Source: Streptomyces sp. L-9-10 (GTDB taxonomy: Bacteria; Actinomycetota; Actinomycetes; Streptomycetales; Streptomycetaceae). Taken from it: a stretch of 64,000 nucleotides of DNA. The stretch covers positions 1 to 64,000 of the forward strand of contig NZ_PHRF01000028.1 in assembly GCF_004151105.1 (NCBI RefSeq), in the 5' to 3' direction. Positions 45,007-52,869 of the stretch are shown piece by piece; within the stretch, counting starts at the first letter, position 1, and each line of letters starts with the position of its first letter. The notes beneath the pieces are model-generated. The model did not search any database. It saw only the letters and a program-made list of their open reading frames with translations, and was not told the DNA's origin. The position numbers and the translations under genes were made by a program.

Positions 45007-45825
45007 TTACGACCGACGGCCGGGTTTGCCGCGCCGGCCGCCCTTGGAGCCGCCCTGGGCACCGCCCTTGGAGCCGCCGGAACCGCTCCGCGGGCTCTTG
45101 CCGGCCGACTTCCGAGTGGAGTTACCGGCCGACTTGCCGGTCGGCTGACCGGCCGCCTGCTTCCGCCGCGCGCCCCCCGTGTCGGGGCGTTCGCGCTTCG
45201 GCTGCGGCGGGGTCGGGCGGCCCCGTGAGCTGTTGACGGTCCGCCCGCGGACGATACCGATGAAGTCCTCCACCAGATCGGTGGTTTCGTCCTCCGGCCA
45301 GGACAGAGCGACACGCGACTCGGGGGCGTCCAGGACCGGCCGGTACGTGAGGTCCCTGCGGTGATGCAGCCGGGCGAGCGACTGCGGGACGACGAGCAGT
45401 CCGATCCCTGCCGCCACCAGTTCGACGGCGTCCGCCGTCGTGTCGGGGCGCGCGTTCGCGGGCCGTCCCGGCCGGGTCTCCCAGTCGAGGGTGTCGTCAA
45501 GCGGATGCAGCACGATCTCGTCGGCCAGATCCTCGGCGGACACCTCGTCGACCGCCGCCACCAGGTGGTCCTTCGGGACCACGACCACCGTCGTCTCGGT
45601 ATAGAGGGGAATCGCGCTGAGATCCGTCCGGTCGATCGGCAGCCGTACGAAACCGGCGTCGGCCCCGCCGTCCCGCAGGAGACCGGGCGCCTCGGCGGCG
45701 GACACCGCGACGAGGGCCAGCGGGATGCCGGGCAGCCGCTCGTTCCAGATCCGCACCCACTTGGTGGGCGTCACGCCCGGGACGTACGCGAGCCGGAACG
45801 AAGGGGGTACTTCCGAGCCTGTCAC
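45007..45825 (-). CDS. LysR substrate-binding-domain protein without helix-turn-helix, Lys/Gly-rich tail
   Basis: A 272-residue protein. Residues 8 to about 195 match the LysR effector-binding domain (FRLAYVPGVTP, GADAGFVRLP, TTVVVVPKDH, GIGLLVVPQSLA). The N-terminal helix-turn-helix of LysR proteins is absent and there is no room for it upstream, as the divergent gene starts 59 bp away. The last ~75 residues are a basic Lys/Arg/Gly/Ser tail with repeats (KSAGNSTRKSAGKS, GGSKGGAQGGSKGG), resembling histone-like tails that could give non-specific DNA or RNA binding. Divergent partner of the DUF5997 gene. Confidence 0.82.
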   Translation of the reverse strand: MTGSEVPPSFRLAYVPGVTPTKWVRIWNERLPGIPLALVAVSAAEAPGLLRDGGADAGFVRLPIDRTDLSAIPLYTETTVVVVPKDHLVAAVDEVSAEDLADEIVLHPLDDTLDWETRPGRPANARPDTTADAVELVAAGIGLLVVPQSLARLHHRRDLTYRPVLDAPESRVALSWPEDETTDLVEDFIGIVRGRTVNSSRGRPTPPQPKRERPDTGGARRKQAAGQPTGKSAGNSTRKSAGKSPRSGSGGSKGGAQGGSKGGRRGKPGRRS

Positions 45826-45831
45826 GCCACC

Positions 45832-45876
45832 AGGCTACCGGCCGTGGTCGGAGGGATCGCACACGCTCGCTACTCT
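45832..45876. promoter_or_regulatory. Back-to-back -10 elements of a divergent leaderless pair
   Basis: TAGCCT on the minus strand (45837-45832) ends 6 nt before the GTG of the LysR-like gene. TACTCT on the plus strand (45871-45876) ends 7 nt before the ATG of the DUF5997 gene. Both genes lack ribosome-binding sites, so both mRNAs are probably leaderless and their promoters overlap within 60 bp. Confidence 0.5.
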
Positions 45877-45883
45877 TGACACC

Positions 45884-46288
45884 ATGACGTCGCACCAGAC
45901 CACCCAGACAATGAAGCCCGCGACCGCGGCGAAGAAGCTGGGTGTGTACCTCGAAGCCACCCCCGCCGAGTTCCAGGAGGGTGTCGTCTCGCGCACCGAG
46001 CTGAACGCGCTGCAGGCCGACCCGCCCGAGTGGCTGCTGGAGCTGCGACGCAACGGTCCGCACCCTCGTCCGGTGGTGGCGGCGAAGCTGGGCGTCTCCA
46101 TCTCGGGTCTCGCGCGCGGCGGAGTCACGGAAGCCCTCACCACGGAACAGATCGAGGCGTTGAAGGGCGACAGCCCGGAGTGGCTGCGCCAGGAGCGCGC
46201 CACCCAGGCCGAGGTGCGGAAGGAAGCCGTACGCATCAAGGAGAAGAACGCGGAGCGACGCGAGCAGCCCCGCCCTCCCCGTTCCTGA
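45884..46288 (+). CDS. DUF5997-family protein
   Basis: A 134-residue protein (KPATAAKKLGVYLEATPAEFQEGVVSRTELNALQADPPEWLLELRRNGPHPRPVVAAKLGVSISGLARGGV) recognised as the actinobacterial DUF5997 family. The AAKLGVSISGLARGG part looks like a helix-turn-helix, so DNA binding is possible. The C-terminus is charged. It pairs divergently with the LysR-like protein that lacks a helix-turn-helix, and the two may work together (inference). Its 3' end overlaps the convergent Gfo/Idh/MocA gene by 53 bp. Confidence 0.78.
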   Translation: MTSHQTTQTMKPATAAKKLGVYLEATPAEFQEGVVSRTELNALQADPPEWLLELRRNGPHPRPVVAAKLGVSISGLARGGVTEALTTEQIEALKGDSPEWLRQERATQAEVRKEAVRIKEKNAERREQPRPPRS

Positions 46289-47582
46289 CCCTCGCCGTCG
46301 TCGGGACGTCGTCGCGGTCGTCGAGTTCGACCACCGTGCCGGTCACCCGGGCCTGTTCCGCAGCCCACACCACGCGGTGGGTGGCGAGGCTCTCGGCGGC
46401 GTCGGAGAGCAGCAGGGACGCGTCGCCGGCGGCGACGGCGGTGAGGAACGCGTCGGTCAGCGCCTCGTCCCCGCCACCGTGGCCGTCCTCCGGTGAAGGC
46501 CCCGGGCTCCCCGCCGTCGCACGCGTGGATGTGTCGATCGTCTCCTCGGAGCCGTCACGGAAATCGACCAGCCGCAGTGTGTTCCCGTCGCCGTCGATGA
46601 AGCCGTGGGTGCCCAGCAGCCGGGTGCGGCGCTGTTCCATGGGGGTGAAGGCACTCATGGTGAACGAACAGGTGGCGCCGGAGTCGAACTCCATACCGAC
46701 CACCTGGTGGTCGACCACGTCGTTGTCGCACGCGTACACACAGCGGCCGTACGGCCCGGTGCGCAGCGCGTCCAGTACGCCCGTCTCGGTGTGGTCGTCG
46801 GTCACCGCCGACAGCGGCCAGAATTCCTGGTCCGGATCGCCCAGACAGCCCAGGTAGAGCCGCTTGGCCGAGTACGGGCAGTCCTTCTCCAGCGGGCAGT
46901 CCAGGCAGCGGCCGGCCGCGCCGGCCGGGGCGCCCTCGGGCCGGAAGTGCGTCAGGCCGCCGAAGGAGCTGACCCTCCGGGGCGTACGTCCGAAGAGGTG
47001 GACCAGCCAGTCGATGTCGTGGCAGGACTTGGTGAGCAGCATGGGGGCGGAGGTGTCCTGGCGGCGCCAGTTGCCCCGTACGAACGAATGGGCGTGGTGC
47101 CACCAGCCGACGGGCTCCAGGTGCTGGACGCTGACCAGGCCGCCGATGCGGCCACTGTCCAGCAGTCGCTTGAGGAGCCGGGTGTACGGCGTGTAGCGCA
47201 GCACATGGCAGACGGCCAGCAGGATGTCGTTGCGCCGTGCCGCGTCCGCGATCGCCGCGGCCTCGTCCTCACTGGTCGCCATCGGCTTCTCCAGGAGAAT
47301 GTGGTAACCGAGATCGGCCAGGGCCACCGCCGGTTCGGTGTGCAGCCGGTCCTGGGTCGCGATGACACAGGCGTCGGCGAGCTTGCCCGCCGCCGCGACA
47401 TCGCTCCAGTCCGCGTACACCCGCTCCGGAGGCACCCCGAACTCCTCCGCCGCACGCGCACGGCGCCGCGGGTCCGGCTCGGCCACCGCGACCACCCGTC
47501 CCGCTCCCGTGGCCAGGGCGCGCCGGGCGTATGTCATGCCGCGGAGTCCTGCTCCGACGAGGACCATCGTCACCTGGGACAT
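46236..47582 (-). CDS. Gfo/Idh/MocA-family NAD(P)-dependent oxidoreductase
   Basis: A 448-residue protein with Rossmann motif GAGLRG (10-15), catalytic-type Lys99 in EKPMAT and KSCHDID (185-191, His188) in the substrate domain. A four-cysteine insertion (Cys226, 229, 235, 246; CLDCPLEKDC) suggests a zinc or iron-sulfur site. GH109 alpha-N-acetylgalactosaminidases share this fold and use the same NAD-based chemistry as GH4, so glycosidase or epimerase activity on galactosamine sugars is possible (inference). It is the last gene of the GH114-GH4 operon, with its start overlapping the aldolase 3' end by 13 bp. The last ~53 bp are antisense to the DUF5997 gene. Confidence 0.85.
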   Translation of the reverse strand: MSQVTMVLVGAGLRGMTYARRALATGAGRVVAVAEPDPRRRARAAEEFGVPPERVYADWSDVAAAGKLADACVIATQDRLHTEPAVALADLGYHILLEKPMATSEDEAAAIADAARRNDILLAVCHVLRYTPYTRLLKRLLDSGRIGGLVSVQHLEPVGWWHHAHSFVRGNWRRQDTSAPMLLTKSCHDIDWLVHLFGRTPRRVSSFGGLTHFRPEGAPAGAAGRCLDCPLEKDCPYSAKRLYLGCLGDPDQEFWPLSAVTDDHTETGVLDALRTGPYGRCVYACDNDVVDHQVVGMEFDSGATCSFTMSAFTPMEQRRTRLLGTHGFIDGDGNTLRLVDFRDGSEETIDTSTRATAGSPGPSPEDGHGGGDEALTDAFLTAVAAGDASLLLSDAAESLATHRVVWAAEQARVTGTVVELDDRDDVPTTARVRNGEGGAARVAPRSSP

Positions 47583-48442
47583 GAAGCCTCCTTCCTGGAA
47601 TCGCCGAGTCCGTCCCGCTCCTGTCCGACCAGCCGCAGCAGGCGGGCGACCTCGTCCGCCACAGCCTCCCGCGCGGGACGCAGATAGGCACGGGGATCGA
47701 CGGTCGCCGGCCGCGCGGACAGCCGGTCGCGCACCGACGCGGTGAAGAGGGTGTTGAGATGCGTGGCGATATTGATCTTGCGCATGCCCGCCCGTACCGC
47801 GGCGGCGAGGTGGCTGTCGTCCACCCCCGACGAACCGTGCAGCACCAGCGGGACGGGCACCGCCGTGCGCAGGTCGCGGATGAGATCCAGATCGAGCCGC
47901 GCGGTACGCCGGGTCATCTGGTGGGACGACCCGACCGCGACGGCGAGCGCGTCGACACCGGTGTCGAGGACGAACCGGGCCGCCTCACCGGGGTCGGTGC
48001 GTACCCCGGGGGTGTGGGCACCGTCCTTGCCCCCGATCGCGCCGAGTTCCGCCTCGACCCACACCCCGTACGTGTGGCACCAGTCGCTCATCTCGCGGGT
48101 GCGGGCGACGTTCTCCGCCCAGGGCAGATGGGCGCCGTCGTACATCACGGAGGTGAAGCCGCGCCGTACCGCCTCCTCGATCAGCTCGGGCCGGGTGGCG
48201 TGGTCCAGGTGCAGCGCGACGGGTACGGATACGGCGGCGATGGCCTCGTGCGCGGCGGCGGTGAGCGGCCCGAGGGCGCCCCGGTACGCGACGGCGTTCT
48301 CGCTGATCTGGACGATGACGGCCTCGTTCGCCTGCTCGGCGCCCGCGAGGACGGCCTCGAGCTGTTCGAGGAGGACGACATTGAACGCGCCGACGCCGTG
48401 GGTCGCTGCGCCGAGGATGTCGCCGGTGGGGACGAGTGGCAT
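47570..48442 (-). CDS. Class II fructose/tagatose-bisphosphate aldolase
   Basis: A 290-residue class II (zinc) ketose-bisphosphate aldolase. The LHLDHA motif (77-82) gives His78, Asp80 and His81, with Asp102 (YDGAH), Glu132, His174 (GSSHQM) and His202 (LHGSSG) matching the zinc and phosphate site. KINIAT is the usual phosphate loop. GatY/KbaY-type enzymes cleave tagatose 1,6-bisphosphate to dihydroxyacetone phosphate and glyceraldehyde 3-phosphate. The SIS and PfkB neighbours make tagatose bisphosphate the likeliest substrate. ATG 48442 has AGGAAGCGG upstream. Confidence 0.87.
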   Translation of the reverse strand: MPLVPTGDILGAATHGVGAFNVVLLEQLEAVLAGAEQANEAVIVQISENAVAYRGALGPLTAAAHEAIAAVSVPVALHLDHATRPELIEEAVRRGFTSVMYDGAHLPWAENVARTREMSDWCHTYGVWVEAELGAIGGKDGAHTPGVRTDPGEAARFVLDTGVDALAVAVGSSHQMTRRTARLDLDLIRDLRTAVPVPLVLHGSSGVDDSHLAAAVRAGMRKINIATHLNTLFTASVRDRLSARPATVDPRAYLRPAREAVADEVARLLRLVGQERDGLGDSRKEASCPR

Positions 48443-48541
48443 GTTCCGCTTCCTGTGATGGACAGGTGGGTGAGGGGCAGGTGGGGGCATGGCGGAGGGG
48501 GGGCGGACGGCGGACGGGAGTGCCCGCCCGCCTCGCCGGTG

Positions 48542-49435
48542 TCAGCCGGTCGGCTCCAGGACGACCGAGCGCGTCAGATGAGCCGGCTGGTCGGGGTCAC
48601 GGCCGGCCGCCGTGGCCAGCTCGACCGCCAGACGCTGTACGACGACGAGTTCGGCCAGCGGGTCGAGCCGGGGGTGACGCAGATGGGCGCCCGTGGCACT
48701 GATCTGCTCGGCGAGCGGCCCGGGGAGTGACGAGAGTCCCCACACCGCGCGGCCCGGCGCGGCCACGGCGATGGGGCCGTGCCGGTACTCCATGACGGAG
48801 TACGACTCGGTCCACCAGGCCGCCGCTTCGCGCACCTTGAGCGCCGCCTCCGCGGCGATACCGACGCTCCAGCCCGCGCCGAGGAAGGAGATCTGCCCGG
48901 CCCCGAGCAGTTCGGGCTCGATCTCGGTGGTGAGGGCCGTTTCGGCATCGGCGAGCGCCCGGACGGTGCTGTGGCCCACGTGGGCACGGAGCAGCATGAG
49001 TTGTGTGGTGGGAAAGCGGGTCTGGACGACGGACCGCTCGTCCGCGTAGTCGAGGCAGATCACGTGATGGGCGGCGGCCGCCGCGGGGGAGTCGCCGACG
49101 GCGGTGACGACGGTGGTGCGCACGCTGGGCGCGAACCGGTCGAGCGCGGCGAGGACTTCGGTGGTCGTACCGGAACGGGTCAGGGCCAGCACCCGGTCGT
49201 AGGCGCGGTGCGGCCTCACCTCCGAGGCGGGGTACGCGTCCGTGAGCCCGAGCCCGGCCTCCTCCCGGAGATGCGCGTACGCCTGCGCCATGAACAGCGA
49301 GGTTCCGCAGCCGATGACCGCCACGCGCTCGCCCGGTGCGGGCAGGGCCGCGGCGTGGTCGGGAAGTTCCTTGAGGACGCGCTCCCAGCAGGCCGGCTGG
49401 GAAGCGATCTCTTGGCTGGTGTGGTGCTGGGACAT
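48542..49435 (-). CDS. SIS-domain sugar isomerase/deaminase (AgaS-like)
   Basis: A 297-residue protein with two SIS domains. The first has GCGTS (42-46) and TRSGTT (86-91). The second contains GAGWSVGIAAEAALK and ESYSVMEYRHGP, the block typical of amino-sugar phosphate isomerases. The family includes AgaS, which converts galactosamine 6-phosphate to tagatose 6-phosphate plus ammonia, and GlmS/FrlB-type proteins. With GH114, GH4 and the class II aldolase around it, the AgaS-type reaction is the best fit (inference). It lacks the glutaminase domain of GlmS. Confidence 0.85.
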   Translation of the reverse strand: MSQHHTSQEIASQPACWERVLKELPDHAAALPAPGERVAVIGCGTSLFMAQAYAHLREEAGLGLTDAYPASEVRPHRAYDRVLALTRSGTTTEVLAALDRFAPSVRTTVVTAVGDSPAAAAAHHVICLDYADERSVVQTRFPTTQLMLLRAHVGHSTVRALADAETALTTEIEPELLGAGQISFLGAGWSVGIAAEAALKVREAAAWWTESYSVMEYRHGPIAVAAPGRAVWGLSSLPGPLAEQISATGAHLRHPRLDPLAELVVVQRLAVELATAAGRDPDQPAHLTRSVVLEPTG

Positions 49436-49502
49436 GGTTCTCCGACGAGGTGTGAGAGTGCGGTGCGCGGGTGGGCGCCGGGGGAGGGGGAGCGAGGTGT
49501 GT

Positions 49503-50831
49503 TCAGTGGCCGAGCGTTGTGCGCAGCGACGGCTGGAGCAGATCCGCGTGCGCGCGCACCATGTCGTCGCACAGGTCCCAGATGCGTTCGACGGGCAGGG
49601 CGGCCGCGGTGGCCGGGTCGGCCATGGCCGCCTGCCGGATGGAGCGGGGGTCGTCCTCCAGAGCGGCCCGGACGACCAGTTCGTTCATGCTCAGATAGCC
49701 CCGGTTGAGCGCGGCGCACTGGGCGGGCAGCGAGCCGATACGGGTGGGCTGCACGCCCAGGGCGTCCACCAGGCAGGGGACTTCGACGGTACCGGTCGAC
49801 GGAAGATTGTCGATCAGCCCATGGTTGGGGACATTGCCGTAGACCGTGCGGGGCGTGCCGGTGGTGATGCTGTGGATGATCTGCGGGGCGTACTCCATGG
49901 TGCCCTCGACGGTCAGCGGGGCCCCACTGGCCAGCGCGTCACGGGTCCGCTCGTACTCGGCGATGTTCTCGTCGACGATGCCGAGGTAGGCGCCGACGGG
50001 CAGGCGCAGCCGCTCGATCTCGCTGTCGTGGTGCAGATACCAGGGGACGTATTCGGAGGAGTGCTCGCTGGTCTCGGTGGGGTAGTAGCCGAGGCGCCGG
50101 TACATGTCGACGCGTACCCGGCGCCGTAGCTCGGGGTTCTCCGCGACGAGGGCGTCGAGCCGCGGGTAGAGGTCGTTCCCCTGGTGTTCGAGACGCAGCA
50201 CCCATGCCTGGTGGTTGACTCCGGCGGCCCGGTAGGTGACCTCCTCGTGCGGGACGCCCAGGAGGTCCGAGAGGTCGCGGATGGTCCAGTACACCGAGTG
50301 GCACAGACCGACGACGCGGGTCAGCCCGGTGGCGCGGGTGAGGTACTGGACGTTCATCGCCATGGGGTTGGTGTAGTTGAGCAGCCAGGCGTCGGGGCAG
50401 ACCTCGGCGATGTCCTCGCCGAGCGACTTGAGCAGCGGGAAGGTGCGCAGCGCGCGGAAGATCCCGCCCACGCCGAGGGTGTCCGCGATGGTCTGGCGCA
50501 CCCCGTACGCGGCGGGAATCCCGAAGTCGGTACGGGTCGACTCGCGCATACCGACCTGGACGATGTTGATGACGAAGTCGGCGCCTTCCAGGGCCGCGCG
50601 CCGCTCGGCGTGGGCGGTGATCCGTGGCGTGGTGCCGCTCGGCTCCGTCAGCCGGTCCGCGATGTGGCGGGCGGCTCCGTGGGCCGTGGCGAGCCGTTCG
50701 GCGTCGATGTCGTGCAGGGCGATATGGGCGCCCTTGAGCTCGGGGAACGCGAAGAGGTCCGCCAGGAGGCCCTGGGTGAACACGACGCTTCCCGCGCCGA
50801 TGAATGCGATCTTCGGGGTGGTGAGGGTCAT
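49503..50831 (-). CDS. Glycoside hydrolase family 4, alpha-galactosidase-like
   Basis: A 442-residue GH4 enzyme. These hydrolases work by an NAD+ and divalent-metal redox mechanism. The N-terminal nucleotide fold reads KIAFIGAGSVVF. NYTNP (152-156), CHSV (177-180) and GVNHQAW (204-210) supply the metal-binding Cys and His. The CHSV form is the one found in non-phosphorylated alpha-galactosidase (MelA) types rather than 6-phospho-glucosidases. Cleavage of intracellular alpha-galactosaminides or galactosides is therefore likely. Start ATG 50831 overlaps the PfkB stop (ATGA). There is no signal peptide, so it acts on imported oligosaccharides. Confidence 0.88.
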   Translation of the reverse strand: MTLTTPKIAFIGAGSVVFTQGLLADLFAFPELKGAHIALHDIDAERLATAHGAARHIADRLTEPSGTTPRITAHAERRAALEGADFVINIVQVGMRESTRTDFGIPAAYGVRQTIADTLGVGGIFRALRTFPLLKSLGEDIAEVCPDAWLLNYTNPMAMNVQYLTRATGLTRVVGLCHSVYWTIRDLSDLLGVPHEEVTYRAAGVNHQAWVLRLEHQGNDLYPRLDALVAENPELRRRVRVDMYRRLGYYPTETSEHSSEYVPWYLHHDSEIERLRLPVGAYLGIVDENIAEYERTRDALASGAPLTVEGTMEYAPQIIHSITTGTPRTVYGNVPNHGLIDNLPSTGTVEVPCLVDALGVQPTRIGSLPAQCAALNRGYLSMNELVVRAALEDDPRSIRQAAMADPATAAALPVERIWDLCDDMVRAHADLLQPSLRTTLGH

Positions 50832-51835
50832 CAGAGGTTCTTTCCGTTGCGGGCGAGGGCCGTTCCGGCCTCGTCCCAGGTGGGCTGGGCGGCGGTGCCG
50901 CCGTGTGCCCGGGTGGACAGAGCGCCGCAGGCGGCGGCGAACGCGAGTGCCTCGGCGGTGGGCAGGCCGCGCAGGAACGCGGCGATGAAGCCGGCGTCGA
51001 AACTGTCCCCCGCGCCCACGGTGTCCAGCGGGCGGGCGGGGATTCCGGAGGTGCGCAGCAGGGTGCGGCCGTCGTGTACGAGGGCGCCGTCGGCCCCGTT
51101 CTTGAGCACCACCCGCGGCCCGCGCGCCGCGAGTGCGCCGGCCGCCGCCTCCGGGGAGCCGGTGGCGGCGGGCGAGCCGGTCGCGTCCGGGGCGGCGGCC
51201 GCGTCCGGAGCGGTGGCCGCCGCGAGAGCCAGCGCCTCCTGCGCGTTGGGCAGCAGGAAGTCGGTGACCGCGAGTGTCGCGTCGATACGGCCGGGGGCCC
51301 ATGTGCCGGAGGGGTCGTCATTGGTGTCGAGCGACGTGGTGACACCGTGCGCCCGTGCCGTGGCCAGCAGTTCGGGCAGCGCTTCGGCGAGTTTCGGCAG
51401 CAGGAAGTAGGAGGCGGCGTGCACATGCCGGCTGCTGGTGAGCAGCGCCTCGGGGATGTCGTCGGGACCGGTGGCGGAGAGGGTGCCGGGAGAGGTGAGG
51501 ATCGTACGGTCGCCGTCCCCGCGTGTCACGACCACGGTGAGCGGCGTCGGCAGGACGGGATCGACGCGCAGCGCGTCGGTGTTCACGCCCCGGGCGTCCA
51601 GCGCCGTACGGATGAAACGCCCCGCCTCGTCGTTTCCGACGCGCCCGGCGAAGGCGACCTTCAGCCCGAGCCGGGCGGCTCCGCACGCCATGATCGCGGC
51701 GGAGCCGCCGAGCGTGAGCAGGCCGGTGTCGACGAGTTGTTCGCGCTGTCCGAAGGCGAGCGGCGCGTCGAGCGGTCCCAGAACGATGTCGGGGTTGGCG
51801 TCCCCGATGACCAGCAGGTCGAAGGTGTGCGGCAT
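50831..51835 (-). CDS. PfkB-family sugar kinase
   Basis: A 334-residue ribokinase/PfkB-type kinase. The substrate-binding Gly-Gly (TLGGSAAIMACGAARLG, about 41-57) and the C-terminal DTVGAGDSFDAGF with catalytic Asp (about 270) are intact. An Ala/Pro/Ser/Thr-rich insertion (DAAAAPDATGSPAATGSP, about 208-233) separates them and looks like a flexible linker. In this operon it could phosphorylate tagatose 6-phosphate or the free amino sugar. Only one kinase is present, so another phosphorylation must come from elsewhere. ATG 51835 is preceded by a C/A-rich leader. Confidence 0.86.
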   Translation of the reverse strand: MPHTFDLLVIGDANPDIVLGPLDAPLAFGQREQLVDTGLLTLGGSAAIMACGAARLGLKVAFAGRVGNDEAGRFIRTALDARGVNTDALRVDPVLPTPLTVVVTRGDGDRTILTSPGTLSATGPDDIPEALLTSSRHVHAASYFLLPKLAEALPELLATARAHGVTTSLDTNDDPSGTWAPGRIDATLAVTDFLLPNAQEALALAAATAPDAAAAPDATGSPAATGSPEAAAGALAARGPRVVLKNGADGALVHDGRTLLRTSGIPARPLDTVGAGDSFDAGFIAAFLRGLPTAEALAFAAACGALSTRAHGGTAAQPTWDEAGTALARNGKNL

Positions 51836-51869
51836 GCGGCTTCCCGTGTTCGCGGTCCTGGCTGCCCAG

Positions 51870-51935
51870 GTGTGGTGTGGGTGGTGGTGTGGTGGTCTGT
51901 GGTGTGTGGTGTGTGGTGTGTGGTGTGTTCGTGGG
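51870..51935. repeat. GT-rich low-complexity tract (TGTGGTG iterations)
   Basis: Short iterations of GTGGTGTG/TGTGGTG fill the gap between the permease stop and the PfkB start. On the coding (minus) strand the mRNA here is C/A-rich and unstructured. A similar tract (about 55325-55400) precedes the binding-protein gene of the same operon. Slippage-type origin is likely; a role in translation initiation is possible. Confidence 0.6.
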
Positions 51936-51942
51936 GCGGGAC

Positions 51943-52869
51943 TCAGCCCTTGAGACCGCTGGACGTGATGGACTGGATGAAGGATCTCTGCGCGAAGAGG
52001 AAGGCGAGCAGCACCGGGAGCACGGTGATCACATTGCCCGCCATGACCGCGGACCACTGGGTGTGATGCTGCCCCTGGAAGGTCGTCAAGCCGAGCTGGA
52101 GCGTGTACTGGGTGTCGTGGTTGATGGCGATCAACGGCCAGGTCAGGTCGTTCCAGGTGGTCAGGAAGGTCAGGACCGCCACGGTGCTCAGGGCCGGTCG
52201 TGACAGCGGCAGCACGATACGGAACAGCACCCGTAGCCGTGAACAGCCGTCGATCCAGGCCGCCTCCTCCAGTTCCCTGGGCAGGGAGAGGAAGAACTGG
52301 CGCAGGAGGAACACGGCGAACGGTGTGACCAGCGACGGGACGATCAACGCGCCCAGGGTGTCGATGAGTCCGAGACGCTTCATGACCAGGAACGTGGGGA
52401 TCATCGTCAGCTGGAACGGGATCGCCATCGTGGCCAGCATCAGGCCCAGCAGGACACGGGAGCCGGCGAACCGCATCCGGGCGAACGCGTAGCCGCCGAG
52501 GGATCCGAGCAGCAGGTTGGACGCCACCGCGACCACCGACACGATCAGTGAGTTGGCGAACCAGCGCGGGAACATCGCGTTGCCGAGCACATACCGGTAG
52601 CCGCCCAGGTCGATCCCCGCCGGCCACAGGGCCGGCGGGAAACGATTGATCTCCGCGTTGCTCATCACGGAGCTGAGCAGCAGCCAGATCAACGGAATCG
52701 CGAAGATCAGGGTGAGAGGAGCGAGCAGCAGATGCCAGGGGCTGAACGGCAGCCACCGACGGCCTCGCGGAGGTCCGGCGGCCGGCCGGCCGGAAACGGG
52801 AGACGAGGCGGAAACGGAGCGAGAGGGGGCGGAGGGGGAGGCGGAAGCGGAAGCGGATGTGGCCGTCAT
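51943..52869 (-). CDS. Sugar ABC transporter permease (MalG type)
   Basis: A 308-residue permease with six predicted helices and a Ser/Ala-rich cytoplasmic N-terminus of about 45 residues. The EAA loop reads EEAAWIDGCS followed by LPLSRP. Its ATG overlaps the stop of the upstream permease (ATGA). It forms the import channel with that partner and the binding protein. No ATPase gene is present, so a shared MsiK-type ATPase is expected. Confidence 0.88.
   Translation of the reverse strand: MTATSASASASPSAPSRSVSASSPVSGRPAAGPPRGRRWLPFSPWHLLLAPLTLIFAIPLIWLLLSSVMSNAEINRFPPALWPAGIDLGGYRYVLGNAMFPRWFANSLIVSVVAVASNLLLGSLGGYAFARMRFAGSRVLLGLMLATMAIPFQLTMIPTFLVMKRLGLIDTLGALIVPSLVTPFAVFLLRQFFLSLPRELEEAAWIDGCSRLRVLFRIVLPLSRPALSTVAVLTFLTTWNDLTWPLIAINHDTQYTLQLGLTTFQGQHHTQWSAVMAGNVITVLPVLLAFLFAQRSFIQSITSSGLKG

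Noticed and set aside
45826-45884. Missing helix-turn-helix of the LysR-like protein encoded further upstream
   Set aside because: Only 58 bp separate it from the divergent gene, too short for a ~60-residue domain, and no frameshifted helix-turn-helix was found.
51870-51935. CRISPR-like repeat array
   Set aside because: The units are 5-8 bp and contiguous without spacers; this is low-complexity DNA.
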